DNA of 62,835 nucleotides, from assembly GCA_038521625.1 (NCBI GenBank), contig JBCBKP010000020.1, positions 1 to 62,835 of the forward strand. The letters run 5' to 3'. The position numbers and the translations under genes are program-made. This document shows, one piece after another, positions 61,368 to 62,835 of this stretch. Each line of letters opens with the position of its first letter. The first letter of the stretch is position 1. Below the pieces are notes generated by a model. That model did no database searches and was not told where the DNA came from. It saw only the letters and a program-made list of their open reading frames with translations. Source of the DNA: JBCBKP01 sp038521625 (GTDB lineage Bacteria > Planctomycetota > Phycisphaerae > Phycisphaerales > UBA1924).

Positions 61368-62835
61368 TTAGTAGTCGAAGTCTTCGTCGCCGCCGCCGGC
61401 GCCGGCCTTGGCCTTCTCCTTGATCTCGACGATCGCGGCCTCGGTCGTGAGCAGCAGGCCGGCGATGCTCGCCGCGTTCTGCAGCGCGATCCGCTCGACC
61501 TTGGTCGGCACGATCACGCCCTGCTTGACCAGGTCGCCGTACTCGTGCGTCATCGCGTTGAAGCCGAAGTTGGTCTCGGTGGACTCCTCGACCTTGCTCG
61601 CGATGACCGAGCCGTCCAGACCGGCGTTGGCCGCGATCTGCTTGACCGGGGCGGTGACGGCGCGGCTGACGATGTCGATGCCGATGCGCTCGTCGCCCGA
61701 GGCCTTCTTGCGGAGGCTGTCGAGTGCGCGGCGGGCGCGGAGGACGGCGACGCCGCCGCCCGGGAGGATGCCCTCCTCGACGGCCGCGCGGGAGGCGTGG
61801 AGCGCGTCCTCGACGCGTGCCTTCTTCTCCTTCATCTCGACCTCGGTCGCGGCGCCGACGTTGATCTGTGCGACGCCGCCGGCGAGCTTGGCGAGGCGCT
61901 CCTCGAGCTTCTCGCGGTCGTAGTCGGAGCTGGAGGCCTCGATCTGGTGGCGGATCATCTCGATGCGGCCCTGGATCGCGTCGTGCGTGCCGGCGCCCTC
62001 GATGACGGTGGTCTCGTCCTTGGTGATGGTGACCTTCTTGGCGCGGCCGAGCTGGCCGAGCTCGAGCTTCTCGAGGTCGAGGCCGAGCTCTTCCATGACG
62101 GCGGTGCCGCCGGTGAGGACGGCGATGTCCTCGAGCATGGCCTTGCGGCGGTCGCCGAAGCCGGGTGCCTTGACGGCGGCGACCTTGAGGATGCCGCGGA
62201 GCTTGTTGACGACGAGGGTGGCGAGGGCCTCGCCCTCGATGTCCTCGGCGATGATGAGGACCGAGCTGCCGGCTTCGGCGATCTTGCCGAGCAGGGGGAG
62301 CAGGTCCTTGGCGCTGCTGAGCTTCTTCTCGTGGATGAGGATGTAGGGCTTGTCGAGCTCGACCTCCATGTTGGCGGGGTCGGTGACGAAGTGGGGCGAG
62401 AGGTAGCCCTTGTCGAACTGCATGCCCTCGACAAGCTCGACCTCGGTCTCGAGGCTCTTGCCCTCTTCGACGGTGATGACGCCGTCCTTGCCGACCTTGT
62501 CCATGGCGTCGGCGATGATCTGGCCGATGGTCTCGTCCTGGTTGGCCGAGCAGGTGGCGACCTGGGCGATCTCCTTGGAGTCCTTGACGTCGGTGCTCAT
62601 GCTGTGGAGCTCATCGATGATGGCGGAGATGGCCTGGTCGATGCCGCGCTTGATCTGGTTGGGGTTGGCGCCGGAGGTGATGTTCTTGAGTCCCTCGGCG
62701 AAGATGGACTCGGCGTAGATGGTGGCGGTGGTGGTGCCGTCGCCGGCCTCCTTGGAGGCCTTTGAGGCGACCTCCTTGACCATCTGGGCGCCCATGTTCT
62801 CGTAGGGGTCGTCGAGGGTGATCTCCTTGGCGACG
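61368..62835 (-). CDS. groL: Chaperonin GroEL, C-terminal part (cut by window edge)
   Basis: About 489 residues of the 60-kDa chaperonin, missing the first part. GDGTTTATIYAESI near the visible start holds the ATP-binding loop. Apical and intermediate blocks follow: VGKDGVITVEEGKSLETEVE, GYLSPHFVTDP, KAPGFGDRRKAMLEDIAVLTGG, VEEGILPGGGVA. The C-terminus is AGAGGGDEDFDY, lacking the GGM repeats of E. coli GroEL, as in other planctomycetes. No groES is visible in the window. Confidence 0.95.
   Translation of the reverse strand, partial: VAKEITLDDPYENMGAQMVKEVASKASKEAGDGTTTATIYAESIFAEGLKNITSGANPNQIKRGIDQAISAIIDELHSMSTDVKDSKEIAQVATCSANQDETIGQIIADAMDKVGKDGVITVEEGKSLETEVELVEGMQFDKGYLSPHFVTDPANMEVELDKPYILIHEKKLSSAKDLLPLLGKIAEAGSSVLIIAEDIEGEALATLVVNKLRGILKVAAVKAPGFGDRRKAMLEDIAVLTGGTAVMEELGLDLEKLELGQLGRAKKVTITKDETTVIEGAGTHDAIQGRIEMIRHQIEASSSDYDREKLEERLAKLAGGVAQINVGAATEVEMKEKKARVEDALHASRAAVEEGILPGGGVAVLRARRALDSLRKKASGDERIGIDIVSRAVTAPVKQIAANAGLDGSVIASKVEESTETNFGFNAMTHEYGDLVKQGVIVPTKVERIALQNAASIAGLLLTTEAAIVEIKEKAKAGAGGGDEDFDY

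Overview
The window is about 63 kb of GC-rich DNA (roughly two thirds G+C) from a planctomycete, most likely of the class Phycisphaerae. This taxonomic call is an inference from four kinds of gene. First, there are two modules of an ECF sigma factor overlapping a membrane Ser/Thr kinase with TPR repeats. Second, secreted proteins end in a Pro-Ala-Pro-Gly / hydrophobic segment / Arg4 tail. Third, other secreted proteins end in a degenerate dockerin-like repeat finishing in Gly-Cys or Cys. Fourth, the cbb3 oxidase has its CcoN and CcoO subunits fused. No rRNA, CRISPR array, transposase or prophage was seen.

Layout. 1-6 kb: end of a TPR gene, a [2Fe-2S] ferredoxin, a DPM-type glycosyltransferase coupled to a LAB_N membrane protein, two planctomycetal hypotheticals, a BtrH-like protein and a glycine-zipper lipoprotein. 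6-12 kb (minus strand): a LON-domain protein, a YhaM-type nuclease with an altered HD motif, and a pqiA-pqiB-queF-zinc-ribbon-zinc-ribbon operon. 12-20 kb: a TPR lipoprotein, endonuclease IV, an SDR, a G8/beta-helix secreted protein, a winged-helix regulator, a sorting-tail protein and a glycosyltransferase. 20.5-23.6 kb: first sigma/kinase module. 23.6-32.4 kb: a tightly overlapping cbb3 oxidase operon (ccoNO-ccoQ-ccoP-ccoG-fixH-tauE-ccoI-ccoS), read leftwards and divergent from an Rrf2 regulator. 33.2-38.2 kb: second sigma/kinase module followed by a dockerin-tailed secreted protein. 38.3-39.5 kb: a dehydrogenase between a tRNA-like relic and tRNA-Lys. 39.6-41.5 kb: a PAS-sigma54 activator divergent from an NTF2-like protein.

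41.6-44 kb: an unrecognised three-gene operon (small winged-helix-like protein, HExxH protein, and a protein with an Lrp/AsnC-RAM-like N-terminus). This is the best candidate for an undescribed system. 44.2-48.2 kb: BioY, two sorting-tail proteins, and small DUF427, SRPBCC and DUF393 proteins. 48.3-51.5 kb: a TPP-riboswitch-led dinB-thiC-osmC operon. 51.5-59.5 kb: a second DinB protein, a methyltransferase, a large secreted protein, a nitroreductase, an orphan dockerin fragment, a GT4 glycosyltransferase and an amidohydrolase. 59.2-61.3 kb: a gene carrying a 159-bp structured repeat, a SUKH-type protein with a tiny coupled ORF, and the orphan tail of a sorting-tail gene. The window ends inside groL.

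How it fits together: the clearest physiology is microaerobic respiration (oxidase plus copper and assembly factors, with an Fe-S-type Rrf2 regulator next door) and thiamine synthesis under TPP control. Many genes lack a Shine-Dalgarno but have a TANNNT hexamer 5-7 nt before the start codon, which suggests leaderless transcripts are common here. Starts were chosen partly on this basis and are uncertain where noted.
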